From the IMG/VR virus record IMGVR_UViG_3300009103_000076, positions 1 to 38,272 of that record: a stretch of DNA of 38,272 bases; one strand, 5' to 3'. A program made the translations under genes and the position numbers. Origin of the DNA: a virus. Positions within the stretch are counted from its first letter, which is position 1; each line of letters begins with the position of its first letter. The notes beneath the pieces were generated by a model. It searched no databases, was not told where the DNA came from, and was given only the letters and a program-made list of their open reading frames with translations. Below are positions 8,010 through 15,922 of the stretch, one piece after another.

Positions 8010-8580
8010 CGGTCTTGCCTCCCTGCGCCCACTCTGGGCGCGCTTTGTACGTCGGGGGGTTGGCCCCGCGGTCCATCTGGATTGCACCAAGCAACTCAAA
8101 GCACCCCAGCGCAAGGCTGGTGGCTTGGGCACGGCCCCGGAGCTGCTCGCGGAGCTGGTCAAACGTCCAAACCGTTTCAGGGTTGCGCTTGAGCAGCGCG
8201 GAAAGCCGCAGCGGCAGCGCTAGAAACCGCTCGCTAGGGAGCAGCCCCCGGACGGCAAGAGCCCCGGCAGCCCCAAGCTCGGCCGCCAGGTCAAGAGCGG
8301 CGCCAGGGTCAGGGCGCACCGTCAGCGCCCCGAGCTGCTCCCGCGTGACGGGGACCTCGCGCTGCTTGCGGGTGGTCAGCTCGCCCCGAGCCGTGAGCAG
8401 CTCCCAGCGCATTGTCTGCGTGGAGTGTCCGCGCTCGTTTTCCGTGCAAGCCACCCAAGCGGTGACCACGCAGTCAACCCGCTCGGCTTCGCTCTCCCAC
8501 GTCAAGCGCTTGCTGATCCGGTGCAACGCTTCAAACAACTGAACACCCCCAAGCCCGATGTCTCGCACGTCTTCAGGCAT
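8002..8580 (-). CDS. Early operon protein of unknown function
   Basis: A 192-residue protein starting at ATG 8580, which overlaps the stop of the small zinc-ribbon gene as TGATG. The same frame is open to 8946, but this upstream part overlaps other genes and lacks protein-like character. Residues about 15-75 are a mixed strand region (HRISKRLTWESEAERVDCVVTAWVACTEN), followed by Ala/Leu-rich helices and a C-terminal WTFDQLREQLRGRAQATSLALGCFE segment resembling a winged helix. A DNA-binding role is possible. It is co-transcribed directly before the SSB gene. Confidence 0.6.
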   Translation of the reverse strand: MPEDVRDIGLGGVQLFEALHRISKRLTWESEAERVDCVVTAWVACTENERGHSTQTMRWELLTARGELTTRKQREVPVTREQLGALTVRPDPGAALDLAAELGAAGALAVRGLLPSERFLALPLRLSALLKRNPETVWTFDQLREQLRGRAQATSLALGCFELLGAIQMDRGANPPTYKARPEWAQGGKTDG

Positions 8581-8693
8581 CAAGCCGAGCCGTGGCAGCC
8601 GGGGCAGCGGCGCCAGGCGAAGGCCCAGCGCTGACGCCACCACCCGCGGCCCCCGCAAACGAAACAGCCGCGCGGCTTCGGCCACGCGCTCAT
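8580..8693 (-). CDS. 37-residue zinc-ribbon microprotein
   Basis: This tiny frame is too short for usual gene callers, but its ATG (8693) overlaps the previous stop as ATGA and its TGA (8582-8580) overlaps the next start as TGATG. The product is basic and tryptophan-rich with two knuckles, CFVCGGRG (10-17) and CPGCHGS (30-36), spaced like a DnaJ-type or rubredoxin-like zinc ribbon. The double overlap and the paired CxxC motifs make chance unlikely. Function unknown; a nucleic-acid or RNA polymerase contact is typical for such folds. Confidence 0.6.
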   Translation of the reverse strand: MSAWPKPRGCFVCGGRGWWRQRWAFAWRRCPGCHGSA

Positions 8694-9088
8694 TGCTGGC
8701 GAGCCCGCGTCCCGTAGTTGGGGGGCAGGTGCACTGAGAGCGTTGAGCCGCTGGCGGTGTGATAGACGGCAGCCCAGTGAGCGAGCTGCTCGGCAAAGTC
8801 TTGGGCGGCTTCAGCGGTGTGGAAAAACTCGCGCCGGTAGGCGAGGGCGCCATCGGGGCCGGGCTCGCGCTCAAGGAAGCCCACCCACCACGCGGCGGGC
8901 TCAGCCAGACCCGTAGGCGCGGGGGCTGCGAGCTGGAGCAGCTCAAACCCGCAGCGGTCCAGCGCTACGTCAGCGAGCTGCTGAGCCTCGGTGGCTTTGC
9001 GTACCGCATCCCAGTCAACCGCCGCGTGTGGCTCGTAGCTTTGTGAGATTGACCCGCAGATTGCTGCGGCTTTAGCTTGCCTCCCCAT
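8690..9088 (-). CDS. First gene of the early operon, unknown function
   Basis: A 132-residue protein from ATG 9088, about 150 bases downstream of the regulator gene's stop. No known family recognised. It has a helical N-terminus with a repeated ALDRCGFELLQLAAP stretch, a central beta segment WWVGFLEREPG, and a helical RREFFHTAEAAQDFAEQLAHWAAVYHT segment. No signal peptide or membrane span. As first gene after the presumed leftward promoter it is a candidate early regulator or host take-over protein, but this is position only. Confidence 0.6.
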   Translation of the reverse strand: MGRQAKAAAICGSISQSYEPHAAVDWDAVRKATEAQQLADVALDRCGFELLQLAAPAPTGLAEPAAWWVGFLEREPGPDGALAYRREFFHTAEAAQDFAEQLAHWAAVYHTASGSTLSVHLPPNYGTRARQQ

Positions 9089-9242
9089 CGCGCTGGCCCC
9101 CCCCCGAAACGCTGATGAAGGGGAGTTGGTGGCTCACTATTTTCCGCGCGTCAAACAAAAAACGCAGAAAACTGTGGCCTTTAATTAGTTACATGCTCTC
9201 AAAAACCACAAAAATGCACCACGTGGGGCAGGGGTGCCGGGG
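9089..9242. promoter_or_regulatory. AT-rich early leftward promoter region with operator-like word
   Basis: This 154-base gap between the HTH regulator and the early operon is much AT-richer than its surroundings (9170-9215). On the minus strand TTGTGG and TAATTA stand 18 bases apart as a possible -35/-10 pair. It contains the octamer TTAGTTAC (9185-9192), whose complement GTAACTAA recurs in the dyad at 9879-9893. No promoter is proven. Confidence 0.4.
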
Positions 9243-9737
9243 TTAACCCTCGTCTTCCTCGCTGTGGTTTCGGAGTGTCTCAAGCCACGCCGGGTTGTCC
9301 CCTTGGATTTCCAGCGCTCGGTTGAGTGCTTGGAGCAACCCCTCGGCCCCTTCGCCCCCAGGGTCAACCTGCTGACGAAAACGGGTCAAAGCCGGGTCAT
9401 GACAGTGGGGGTCGTCGTCGCGCAACCGCTCCAAAACAGCGCTGATGATTTCATGGGCCGCGGTGCCCGGCTCGACAAATTGCCCATCAACGTAGTGGCT
9501 GCCGGGGAGCGGCATACGCAGGTCAAACACCAGCGCGCCGCGCCCGAGCTGCTCGCGGTAAGCGGGGTTAACCGCAACGGTGCAGCGGATCAGCACGTCA
9601 TAAGGGACCGAGCTGCTGCCGGTGATGTAGTTCCGCATGGTGCTGGGGCTCACCTTCAAGTCTTCGGCCATCCGTGTGACGTTGCCGTCCCAGTGGTCGG
9701 CGCACTCCCGCCTCAATATCCCCGCGTCAGGCGTCAT
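9243..9737 (-). CDS. Helix-turn-helix transcriptional regulator, probable phage repressor or CII-like
   Basis: A 164-residue protein from ATG 9737 (AAAGG seven bases upstream); the frame is open to 9830, so a start further up cannot be excluded. Residues about 6-50 (ILRRECADHWDGNVTRMAEDLKVSPSTMRNYITG) form a Cro/CI-type HTH. The C-terminal part is acidic and helical, ends in HSEEDEG, and does not look like a LexA-type autoprotease, so any induction route would differ from lambda CI. It is transcribed towards the early operon and faces the rightward genes across a control region with dyads. Repressor, Cro-like and CII-like roles all remain open. Confidence 0.65.
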   Translation of the reverse strand: MTPDAGILRRECADHWDGNVTRMAEDLKVSPSTMRNYITGSSSVPYDVLIRCTVAVNPAYREQLGRGALVFDLRMPLPGSHYVDGQFVEPGTAAHEIISAVLERLRDDDPHCHDPALTRFRQQVDPGGEGAEGLLQALNRALEIQGDNPAWLETLRNHSEEDEG

Positions 9738-9873
9738 CTGACCTTTAGCGACCGGGAGCCGCTGCCAAGCAGACCGCCGCTGAGTATTCACTTGGTTACA
9801 CCTCTTGCCGCGCTCAATTGCGCGAGACAAAAAAAACCCAAAAAAAAAGCAAACGCAAGGTCTGTGAATCCGT

Positions 9874-9898
9874 CTTTAGTAACTAAGGGTTACCTAAG
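9874..9898. promoter_or_regulatory. Operator-like dyad, GTAAC-N5-GTTAC
   Basis: GTAAC (9879-9883) and GTTAC (9889-9893) form an inverted repeat with five bases between them. With flanking bases the arms CTTTAGTAAC and CTTAGGTAAC match at 8 of 10 positions. The octamer GTAACTAA here occurs again on the minus strand at 9192-9185, next to the early operon start, and GGTTAC occurs at 9794-9799. Two control regions sharing this word around an HTH regulator gene suggests that regulator's operator. Confidence 0.5.
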
Positions 9899-10031
9899 AA
9901 ACGCTAGCGACAAAGAGGGGGGGAGAGAGGGAAACCTACACCACCCCCCCAAGGGTGGGCCTCAGAAACCCAAGCCGGGGGACAAACCCTCAAACCCTCC
10001 AGGCTCCCCCGTCCGGGGTTGAGCTGGAGGT

Positions 10032-10072
10032 GCTGAGGGTGGCACCCCGTCCCCCTTGGGTGCCCCCTCAGC
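10032..10072. terminator. Strong GC hairpin, terminator-like or leader structure
   Basis: The left arm 10032-10047 and right arm 10058-10072 pair over 15 bases with a single bulged T, around a 10-base loop. No T-run follows on the plus strand, so classical intrinsic termination is doubtful. It stands about 40 bases before the first rightward gene and could be an attenuator, an RNA leader structure or part of an origin. Confidence 0.5.
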
Positions 10073-10110
10073 CTCTCTATCACCCACACCCTCCCATTGA
10101 GGTGTTGACG

Positions 10111-10470
10111 ATGCGCTTTTTTGTCCTGTTGGTGTTCCTTCTCGCTGCGAGCTGTGCCACCACCAACGTGGTTCCCGGTGTTGCTGTGGGTGGCACGGCT
10201 GCCGTCAACGGTGACCTCAGTGCCACGGTCACGGTCAGCCCGCAGGGTCTCATTTGTACGCTGCTGGACTTGGTAAACCTTGACGACCTGTGCCCCCCCG
10301 GAGCTTCCGAGACGGAGCCCGCGCCGGTTGCTGGTGTGCCCACCGCTCGCGCGTGGACTCCCGCCGACCCGGTGGCGTTGCGTTGCTCGGTGTTTGCGCC
10401 ACGTATGACCTCGGTGCCGTGCTTGGCTTCGCCTATCGCTCCCACGCGGTATTACGGCGGCCACGTTTGA
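10111..10470 (+). CDS. Small secreted lipoprotein
   Basis: A 119-residue protein from ATG 10111 with GAGGTG at a good distance upstream. Residues 1-15 are a lipoprotein signal (MRFFVLLVFLLAASC), with LAAS-C15 as lipobox. The mature part is proline- and valine-rich with four further cysteines, which could form disulphides outside the cytoplasm. No family recognised. As first gene of the rightward transcript, before the packaging genes, it could act in superinfection exclusion or in lysis (spanin-like). No companion inner-membrane spanin is evident, so I do not assign this. Confidence 0.65.
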   Translation: MRFFVLLVFLLAASCATTNVVPGVAVGGTAAVNGDLSATVTVSPQGLICTLLDLVNLDDLCPPGASETEPAPVAGVPTARAWTPADPVALRCSVFAPRMTSVPCLASPIAPTRYYGGHV

Positions 10471-10736
10471 AGCGTTGGCAGCGCGTCTTCATCAAGCTCG
10501 CGGCCCCGTTCATCCTCTCCATTGTGCGGGATGCGGTGGCCGCGTTCTTTGCTTGGGCACGCACGCACTTTGACGGCAACGAGCTGGACGGCGCCAGCAA
10601 CCACCTTGAGGGCAAGCTAAGCGCTGCCGAGCTGGCGGTGGTTTCCGAGCTGCTCGCGGTGCTGGAAGACCGAGCCCAAGCCCACGCACGAGAAGCCATC
10701 ACCACGGGCGCGGTTTCGCTCGATAGGTCTGGGTGA
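10467..10736 (+). CDS. Small protein with one N-terminal membrane-like helix
   Basis: An 89-residue protein from the TTG at 10467, overlapping the lipoprotein stop as TTGA. Residues about 7-28 (FIKLAAPFILSIVRDAVAAFFAWA) are hydrophobic with few charges, followed by an acidic helical region (AAELAVVSELLAVLEDRAQAHAREAI) like a coiled coil. No family recognised. The topology, together with the preceding lipoprotein, hints at an envelope role. An amphipathic head or packaging accessory protein is the alternative. Confidence 0.5.
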   Translation: MKRWQRVFIKLAAPFILSIVRDAVAAFFAWARTHFDGNELDGASNHLEGKLSAAELAVVSELLAVLEDRAQAHAREAITTGAVSLDRSG

Positions 10737-11050
10737 GAGATGTGTTGCACCAGCTTGCCACCGAGCTGCTTTCGCTGATGCTCAACACCGAAGCCGACAC
10801 GGTGATAGCGATGGACGAAAACGGCAACAGCATCCAGGCGAGCGTCACGGACTTTGACGGGTTGCTGGACGGGCTGGCGCGGCTTGAGCTTGCGGGGTAC
10901 TCGGTCACCGGGATTGCACGGCGCGGCTTGGTTGACGCGGGTGCTGGTGACGTGTTCAACGCTCCCACCCCAGGGGACTACGCAGACGTGAGCGTTGCGG
11001 AAGACGGCACCGTAACGGTGAGCCCTGACGCGGACTGGCTCGGTGCCTAG
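10733..11050 (+). CDS. Unknown small acidic protein
   Basis: A 105-residue protein from GTG 10733 (GTGA overlap with the previous stop). It is acidic, with an N-terminal helix and a run of short strands (DTVIAMDENGNSIQASV, DVSVAEDGTVTVSPD). No cysteine, signal or membrane helix. No known family; the tight overlap with its neighbours supports it as a real gene. Confidence 0.5.
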   Translation: MRDVLHQLATELLSLMLNTEADTVIAMDENGNSIQASVTDFDGLLDGLARLELAGYSVTGIARRGLVDAGAGDVFNAPTPGDYADVSVAEDGTVTVSPDADWLGA

Positions 11051-11384
11051 CGCAGCTCCCGCGTGGTGCCCGCGCTGCCAGACCCCGCACAGTGATGGCT
11101 GTGCCGCGCGGCTTCGGGAGCAACGCAAAGCCCTCGACCTGCGCCGGGGGAAAACCGCAGCTCGCGGCTACGGGGGCAAGTGGCAGCGCACACGGGCGCG
11201 CTACCTGGCGCAAAACCCGCTGTGCGTGCGTTGCCTCGCTAATCAGCGCACTGAGGTGGCCGTGGTGGTTGACCACGTTGTGCCCAAGAGCCAAGGGGGC
11301 ACGGACGACGCGAGCAACTACCAAGCGCTCTGCGTGCCGTGTCACAACCGCAAGACCGCAGGGGAAGACCGCGCACGTGGGTGA
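11043..11384 (+). CDS. HNH endonuclease next to terminase
   Basis: A 113-residue protein from GTG 11043. It has a zinc-binding CPRC (9-12), then C61VRC64, the HNH core VVDHVVPKSQGG, and LCVPCHNRK, giving the usual His-Asn-His site and CxxC pairs. HNH proteins placed just before terminase genes are found in HK97-type phages, where they are needed for terminase-specific cleavage at cos. The position supports cos packaging. A homing nuclease is less likely here. Confidence 0.85.
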   Translation: MPSAAPAWCPRCQTPHSDGCAARLREQRKALDLRRGKTAARGYGGKWQRTRARYLAQNPLCVRCLANQRTEVAVVVDHVVPKSQGGTDDASNYQALCVPCHNRKTAGEDRARG

Positions 11385-11577
11385 GAGCGAAACGCTGGTG
11401 AGCCATTACCGCTTCACGGCCCTTGACCGCTTGTCGCTCTGTGTTCACTTCCTGGCGTGGGGGTTGGTTGCGCTCGTCAGTCCGCGCGGAGCCCTTGAGG
11501 CAATGCTTGCGAGCGCTGAGGAAGCCCGGCGGCTTGAAGCGCTGCACACCATCGCACGCGCATACAACAAGTATTGA
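11377..11577 (+). CDS. Small membrane-like protein, unknown
   Basis: A 66-residue protein from GTG 11377, overlapping the HNH stop by 8 bases; an internal GTG at 11398 is an alternative start. One hydrophobic stretch (LSLCVHFLAWGLVALVSPRG) could span a membrane, followed by a helical, charged tail. No homology seen. Support comes from tight spacing and composition only. Confidence 0.4.
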   Translation: MGESETLVSHYRFTALDRLSLCVHFLAWGLVALVSPRGALEAMLASAEEARRLEALHTIARAYNKY

Positions 11578-11696
11578 GGGGAGGGGTGGGTGATATCCCT
11601 ACGCCCCCCAAAGCCCTGACCGCACTGGGCCCGTTTCGCACGCGGCGGCATGTTTCCAGCGACCTCCCCCGCTGATTTTGAGGTAACCGAGACCTG
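11578..11696. promoter_or_regulatory. Gap before terminase, candidate cos/packaging site
   Basis: A 119-base gap without a gene, in the place where HK97-type cos phages carry cos. It includes a G-rich run ending in a near-palindrome around GATATC (about 11589-11600) and a C-run a few bases later. No cos cleavage site can be read directly; this rests on position and the HNH-terminase neighbourhood. Confidence 0.3.
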
Positions 11697-12185
11697 ATGG
11701 GAGCACGCGGCCCCGCACCGAAGCCCTCAGCGCTCAAGAAAGCCGAGGGCACTTACCGACCAGACCGAGCAGCCGGTGGCAACGAGCCCCAGCCACCCGA
11801 GGTCGTAGACCTGGCGCAGCCCGCGTGGCTCGACGTTTACGCGGGGCTCAAGTGGCGCGAGCTGGCCCCCGTGCTGGTGAAGGTGGGCGTGCTGAAACTC
11901 ACGGACCTTGATGCCCTCGCGGCTTACTGCGTGGCTTGGTCAACGTGGCGCGCGGCTGTTGAAAACTTCGAGGATGAACTAGCCGCCCCCGCGGTCCCCG
12001 GCTCTGAAGCGGACAAACTCCGCAACCAACGGCTCACGCTGTTTGAGCGAGCAGCTCGGGAAGCCAATAAGCAGATGGCTACGTGGGGCGACCGGCTAGG
12101 ACTAAGCCCGAGCCAGCGCACCAAGGTGAGAGCGAGCGAGGGGGCGCCGACAAGTGGCAACAGCGGCACCGCGTTCTTCCAGTGA
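11697..12185 (+). CDS. terS: Terminase small subunit, P27 family
   Basis: A 162-residue protein from ATG 11697. The N-terminus MGARGPAPKPSALKKAEG is the usual opening of P27-type small terminase subunits. The WRELAPVLVKVGVLKLTDLDALAAYCVAWSTW core and the C-terminal LGLSPSQRTKVR motif are also typical. It recognises phage DNA and regulates the large subunit, whose gene overlaps by 32 bases. Confidence 0.9.
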   Translation: MGARGPAPKPSALKKAEGTYRPDRAAGGNEPQPPEVVDLAQPAWLDVYAGLKWRELAPVLVKVGVLKLTDLDALAAYCVAWSTWRAAVENFEDELAAPAVPGSEADKLRNQRLTLFERAAREANKQMATWGDRLGLSPSQRTKVRASEGAPTSGNSGTAFFQ

Positions 12186-13809
12186 GCTGGTGCTGCCGCT
12201 TCCGCTTGATGCTCGCGCCGCGTATGCGCAGCGGTGGGGGGTACTTGAGGACGAGCTAGCCGCGGGTCAGCTCTCGCGTGTGGAGCAGTTTTTCGAGCAA
12301 CACCTAACGCACACAAAGGGCAAGTGGATGGGGGAGCCCTTCCAGCTTTTGCCCTGGCAGCGCAAAGTCTTGCGGGATGTATTCGAGACCCGCAACGCAG
12401 ACGGCACGCGGCAGTACCGCACGGCTTACATCAGCGTGCCGCGGAAGAACGGCAAGACCGAGTTCGCCGCGGGCATTGCGCTCTACATGCTGGCGGGTGA
12501 CGAGGAAAACGGGGCCGAGGTTTACGGCGCAGCCCACGACCGAAACCAAGCGGGCACCCTTTACACGATGGCCCGCAGGATGGTGCAAGCAGACCCGGCA
12601 ATGGCAAAAGCCATCAGGGTGCTGCGCAATTCGATGGTCTTTGACTCCCCGGCCCACGGGCAGTGTTACTACCAACCGCTCAGCAGCGACGCGGGCGGGG
12701 CGCACTCCACAAGCCCCCACTGCGCAATCTGCGACGAACTGCACACGTGGACGGGGCAGCGCGGGCGCGAGCTTTACGAAGCACTGACAAGCGGCCAGGG
12801 AAGCCGCGAGCAACCCCTCACGCTGGTCATCACGACGCGAGGAAACGACCGGCAAGGCATCTGCTTTGAGCTTGATGACTACGCGGACAAAGTTGAGCGG
12901 GGGGTAGTGGAAGACCCGACGTTCTACAGCTTCCGCGCTTTTGCTGAGGTCGAAGCGGACTGGCACGACCCGGCCACGTGGGTGGCAGCCAACCCGAGCG
13001 TGGGCAGAACGGTCTCGTGGCGATTTCTCCAAGAGCGCTACGGCAAGACCCACGGAAGCCCTAGCGCTCGGTCAGCGTTTCGCACGTTCAACCTCAACAC
13101 GTGGGGCCAAGCAACTAGCCGGTGGATTGACCCAGCACGCTGGGCAGAGTGCGCCGCAACCTTTACCGCGGAAGAGCTGCACGGGCGCAAGTGCTTTGGC
13201 GGGCTCGACCTCAGCAACACCACGGACTTGACCGCGTTTGTGCTGGCGTTTCCCCCGGTAGACGGGGCCGAGCCGTGGAAGCTGCTTCCGTTCTTTTGGA
13301 TACCGCAGGACAACATTGCCGAGCGCAAGCGCAGGGACGGGGTGCCCTATGACCAGTGGAGCCAAGACGGCTACCTCACGGCCACGCCGGGCAACATTGT
13401 TGACCACGGCCAGGTCATCGCGCAGGTGGAGCAGCTCGCCACGGTCTTTGACATACAAGCCATTGCTTTTGACCGCTGGGGCTCGGTGCAAGTCAGCACC
13501 CGGCTGCAAGACGCGGGGCTAGAGCTGGTCGCGTTTGGTCAGGGCTTCGCGTCTATGAGCCCCCCCACCAAGAGCTTGGAAGAAAAAGTGATAGACGGCT
13601 CGGTGGTACACCCGAGCAACCCGGTGCTCACTTGGTGCGCCGACAACGTTGTAGTCAGGCAAGACGAAGCCGAGAACAAAAAGCCCGATAAAGCCCGCAG
13701 CGCTGAGCGCATTGACGGGGTGGTCGCGGCAATCATGGCTCTGGGAATCGCTGAGGCAGACACGCCCAGCACCGAGCTGCTCACGTCTTCGCCCGTCTCG
13801 TTTTTCTAA
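12154..13809 (+). CDS. terL: Terminase large subunit, HK97-like
   Basis: A 551-residue ATPase/nuclease from GTG 12154. Residues about 55-320 form the packaging motor, with an upstream adenine-binding PFQLLPWQRKV, Walker A PRKNGKT (96-102) and Walker B AICDELH (Asp194, Glu195). Residues about 345-540 form the RNase H-like nuclease, with acidic residues at GGLDLS (Asp352), IAFDRWGS and RIDGVVAAIMAL. The length fits the Terminase_1 (HK97) group. It cuts and pumps DNA into the prohead through the portal encoded next. Confidence 0.96.
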   Translation: MATAAPRSSSELVLPLPLDARAAYAQRWGVLEDELAAGQLSRVEQFFEQHLTHTKGKWMGEPFQLLPWQRKVLRDVFETRNADGTRQYRTAYISVPRKNGKTEFAAGIALYMLAGDEENGAEVYGAAHDRNQAGTLYTMARRMVQADPAMAKAIRVLRNSMVFDSPAHGQCYYQPLSSDAGGAHSTSPHCAICDELHTWTGQRGRELYEALTSGQGSREQPLTLVITTRGNDRQGICFELDDYADKVERGVVEDPTFYSFRAFAEVEADWHDPATWVAANPSVGRTVSWRFLQERYGKTHGSPSARSAFRTFNLNTWGQATSRWIDPARWAECAATFTAEELHGRKCFGGLDLSNTTDLTAFVLAFPPVDGAEPWKLLPFFWIPQDNIAERKRRDGVPYDQWSQDGYLTATPGNIVDHGQVIAQVEQLATVFDIQAIAFDRWGSVQVSTRLQDAGLELVAFGQGFASMSPPTKSLEEKVIDGSVVHPSNPVLTWCADNVVVRQDEAENKKPDKARSAERIDGVVAAIMALGIAEADTPSTELLTSSPVSFF

Positions 13810-13819
13810 GGGGTAGCGT

Positions 13820-15910
13820 TTGGCGCTGCTTGAAAAGCTCAAAGACCTGACGCGGTGGGGTGGTAGTGGTGGTGAGAGGGGCGAAGCGGAAGAGCGCTCC
13901 ACCCTGAATCACCCGGCCCCGTGGCTTTCTGACGCACTGATGGGAGCGTCAAGCCCGAGCGGGGCACGGGTCAACGCGTCCACCGCTATCAGCGTCCCCG
14001 CGGTTTGGTCTGCTATCCGCGTCCTGGCGGACTCGCTCAGCTCGCTGCCGTTTCACTTGCGCGAGCGCGTCCCTGGCGGCGGCACCCGCGACGCTGAAAA
14101 CCACCCCGTGTTTCGGGTGCTGTACGTGGCGCCCAACCCGCGGCAGACCCCGCGAGAGTTCTGGGGAGCAATGCACGCGTGCGTGATAGCCCGCGGCAAC
14201 GCTTACGCCCAGGTCATCCGAGACAACGGTGGCCGCGTCCGCGAGCTGCTCCCCCTCCACCCCGCTCGGATGCGCGCGGTGCTTACTGACTCGGGGGAGG
14301 TGGGTTACGTCTACGTCAGACCGGACGGCACTAGCCGCTTGTTTGCCGCGGGCGAGCTACTGCGGCTTCACGGGTTGAGCTTTGACGGTGTGGAGGGTGT
14401 GAGCCCGCTGACCGCGCACCGCCGAGCGCTCGGGCTAGCGATTGACTCGGAAGAGAGCGCGGCCCGGTTTTACGGTAACGGCGCCCGGCCCGGTCTCAGC
14501 ATCAAGCTGCCGGACGGCATCAAGCTGAGTGAAGAGGCGCGGGTGCAGCTCAAAGCGGAGCTAGCGCGAGAGTTTGAGGGAAGCGCCAACGCGTTTCGCA
14601 CGATGGTGCTTGACCAGGGTGCCGACGTTGCGCAAATCGGGCTGGCCCCCGGTGACATGCAGTTTTTGGAGTCGCGCACCATGCAGGTGCGAGAGGTGGC
14701 GCGGATCTTCCGAGTCCCCCCGCACCTCTTGGGTGACCTGGCAGACGCAACGTTTTCCAACGTGGAGCAGATGGGCCAGGAGTTTGTCACTTACTCCCTC
14801 ATGCCTCACGTGGTCGCGGCCGAGCAAGCGGTGCGCCGGGACTTGCTGACCGAAGCCGAGCAGCTCGCGTACACGCCCAAGCTGAACGTGAGCGCGCTGC
14901 TCAGAGGGGACGCCCAGACCCGCGCCAGCTTCTACTCCACCATGACTCAAAACGGGCTCATGAGTAGCAACGAAGCCCGCGCGCTCGAAGACCTCAACCC
15001 GAGCGAGCAGCAGGGCGCCGATGACCTCAGAGTGCAAAGCGCGCTCGTGCCGCTTGACCTACTTGGCACCACCCCCAACGAAGGCAGCCCCGCTCCCGCC
15101 AACAACGGTGAGCAGCGCAGCCAACCCGTTGACGTGGAGGTCACCGAGACCCCGCCCGAGCCTGACGGGTTTCTGCCCGCTCCCGAGGAAGCCCGCGCCG
15201 AGCCCGGCTACACCGCACGGCTGGACGCCCACGAGCGCATCAAGGAAACGCTGAGCGCTGCTGCGACCGAGCTGCTCAAGGAAGAGCTAGCCACCGTGCG
15301 CAAGCTCGTGGCCGAAGCAGGGACCATCACCGAGCTGCGTATTGGGGTGGAAGAGCTTTACGCACGGCGCCGGGAGGTTGCGCGGGAAGTGCTGGCCCCG
15401 GCTTTTCAAGCGGCGCTGCTGCTTATTGCTGAAGCGGCTGCGGCTGAGGTGGGCAAAGAGCTGACGCGAGGCGCCACCCTTGACCGCTTCATTGAGGGTG
15501 TGATTGACGCCCGAGCAGCTCGCTGGGTCCGCAACGGTCGCAAGCAGCTACTAGACCTGGCGGAAGAGGAAGAGCCGCGGGCAGCCATCACCGAGCGGCT
15601 GGACAGTTGGGAGCAAGAGCGCGCCGCCACGTACGCGGAAAAGCAAAGCACCGAGGTGGGGGGAGCGGCTGCGCAGTTTGCGTGGGCTGCCGTGGGTGTG
15701 GCCGCAATGCAGTGGCGCACGCGCGGGGATAACTGCCCCGTCTGCAATCAGTTGAACGGCAAGCAGGTGAGGCTCGGGACCGGGGAGCCCTTTGCGCAGG
15801 AAGGCTCGTTTTTGCCAGGCAGGGACGGCTCCGGCATGAAAGCCAGCCGCACGACGCGCCACCCCCCGATCCACAAAGGCTGCAACTGCTTCCTCACCCC
15901 GAGCGTTTAG
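13820..15910 (+). CDS. Portal protein fused to a MuF-like minor head domain
   Basis: A 696-residue protein from TTG 13820 (AAGGGG upstream). Residues about 1-390 are an HK97-family portal (ISVPAVWSAIRVLADSLSSLPFHL, FYGNGARPG, VREVARIFRVPPHLLGD). After a proline-rich linker (about 405-460), residues about 470-696 are helical and end in WRTRGDNCPVCNQLNGKQV and HPPIHKGCNCF, the signature of the Mu gpF / SPP1 gp7 minor head family. HK97-type phages usually encode a portal of about 400-450 residues and keep MuF apart. One polypeptide would place the MuF domain at every portal subunit. Confidence 0.88.
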   Translation: MALLEKLKDLTRWGGSGGERGEAEERSTLNHPAPWLSDALMGASSPSGARVNASTAISVPAVWSAIRVLADSLSSLPFHLRERVPGGGTRDAENHPVFRVLYVAPNPRQTPREFWGAMHACVIARGNAYAQVIRDNGGRVRELLPLHPARMRAVLTDSGEVGYVYVRPDGTSRLFAAGELLRLHGLSFDGVEGVSPLTAHRRALGLAIDSEESAARFYGNGARPGLSIKLPDGIKLSEEARVQLKAELAREFEGSANAFRTMVLDQGADVAQIGLAPGDMQFLESRTMQVREVARIFRVPPHLLGDLADATFSNVEQMGQEFVTYSLMPHVVAAEQAVRRDLLTEAEQLAYTPKLNVSALLRGDAQTRASFYSTMTQNGLMSSNEARALEDLNPSEQQGADDLRVQSALVPLDLLGTTPNEGSPAPANNGEQRSQPVDVEVTETPPEPDGFLPAPEEARAEPGYTARLDAHERIKETLSAAATELLKEELATVRKLVAEAGTITELRIGVEELYARRREVAREVLAPAFQAALLLIAEAAAAEVGKELTRGATLDRFIEGVIDARAARWVRNGRKQLLDLAEEEEPRAAITERLDSWEQERAATYAEKQSTEVGGAAAQFAWAAVGVAAMQWRTRGDNCPVCNQLNGKQVRLGTGEPFAQEGSFLPGRDGSGMKASRTTRHPPIHKGCNCFLTPSV

Positions 15911-15922
15911 AAGGGCACCGGA

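Larger units (their letters stand above)
9738..10110. promoter_or_regulatory. Control region between regulator and rightward genes
   Basis: A stretch of about 370 bases without a supported gene. It holds A-runs near 9829-9850, the GTAAC dyad at 9879-9893, a purine run (9911-9931), C-runs with a CCACCC/GGGTGG hairpin (about 9939-9960), and a strong stem-loop at 10032-10072. The rightward transcript most likely starts here. I see no clean -35/-10 pair. Confidence 0.5.
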
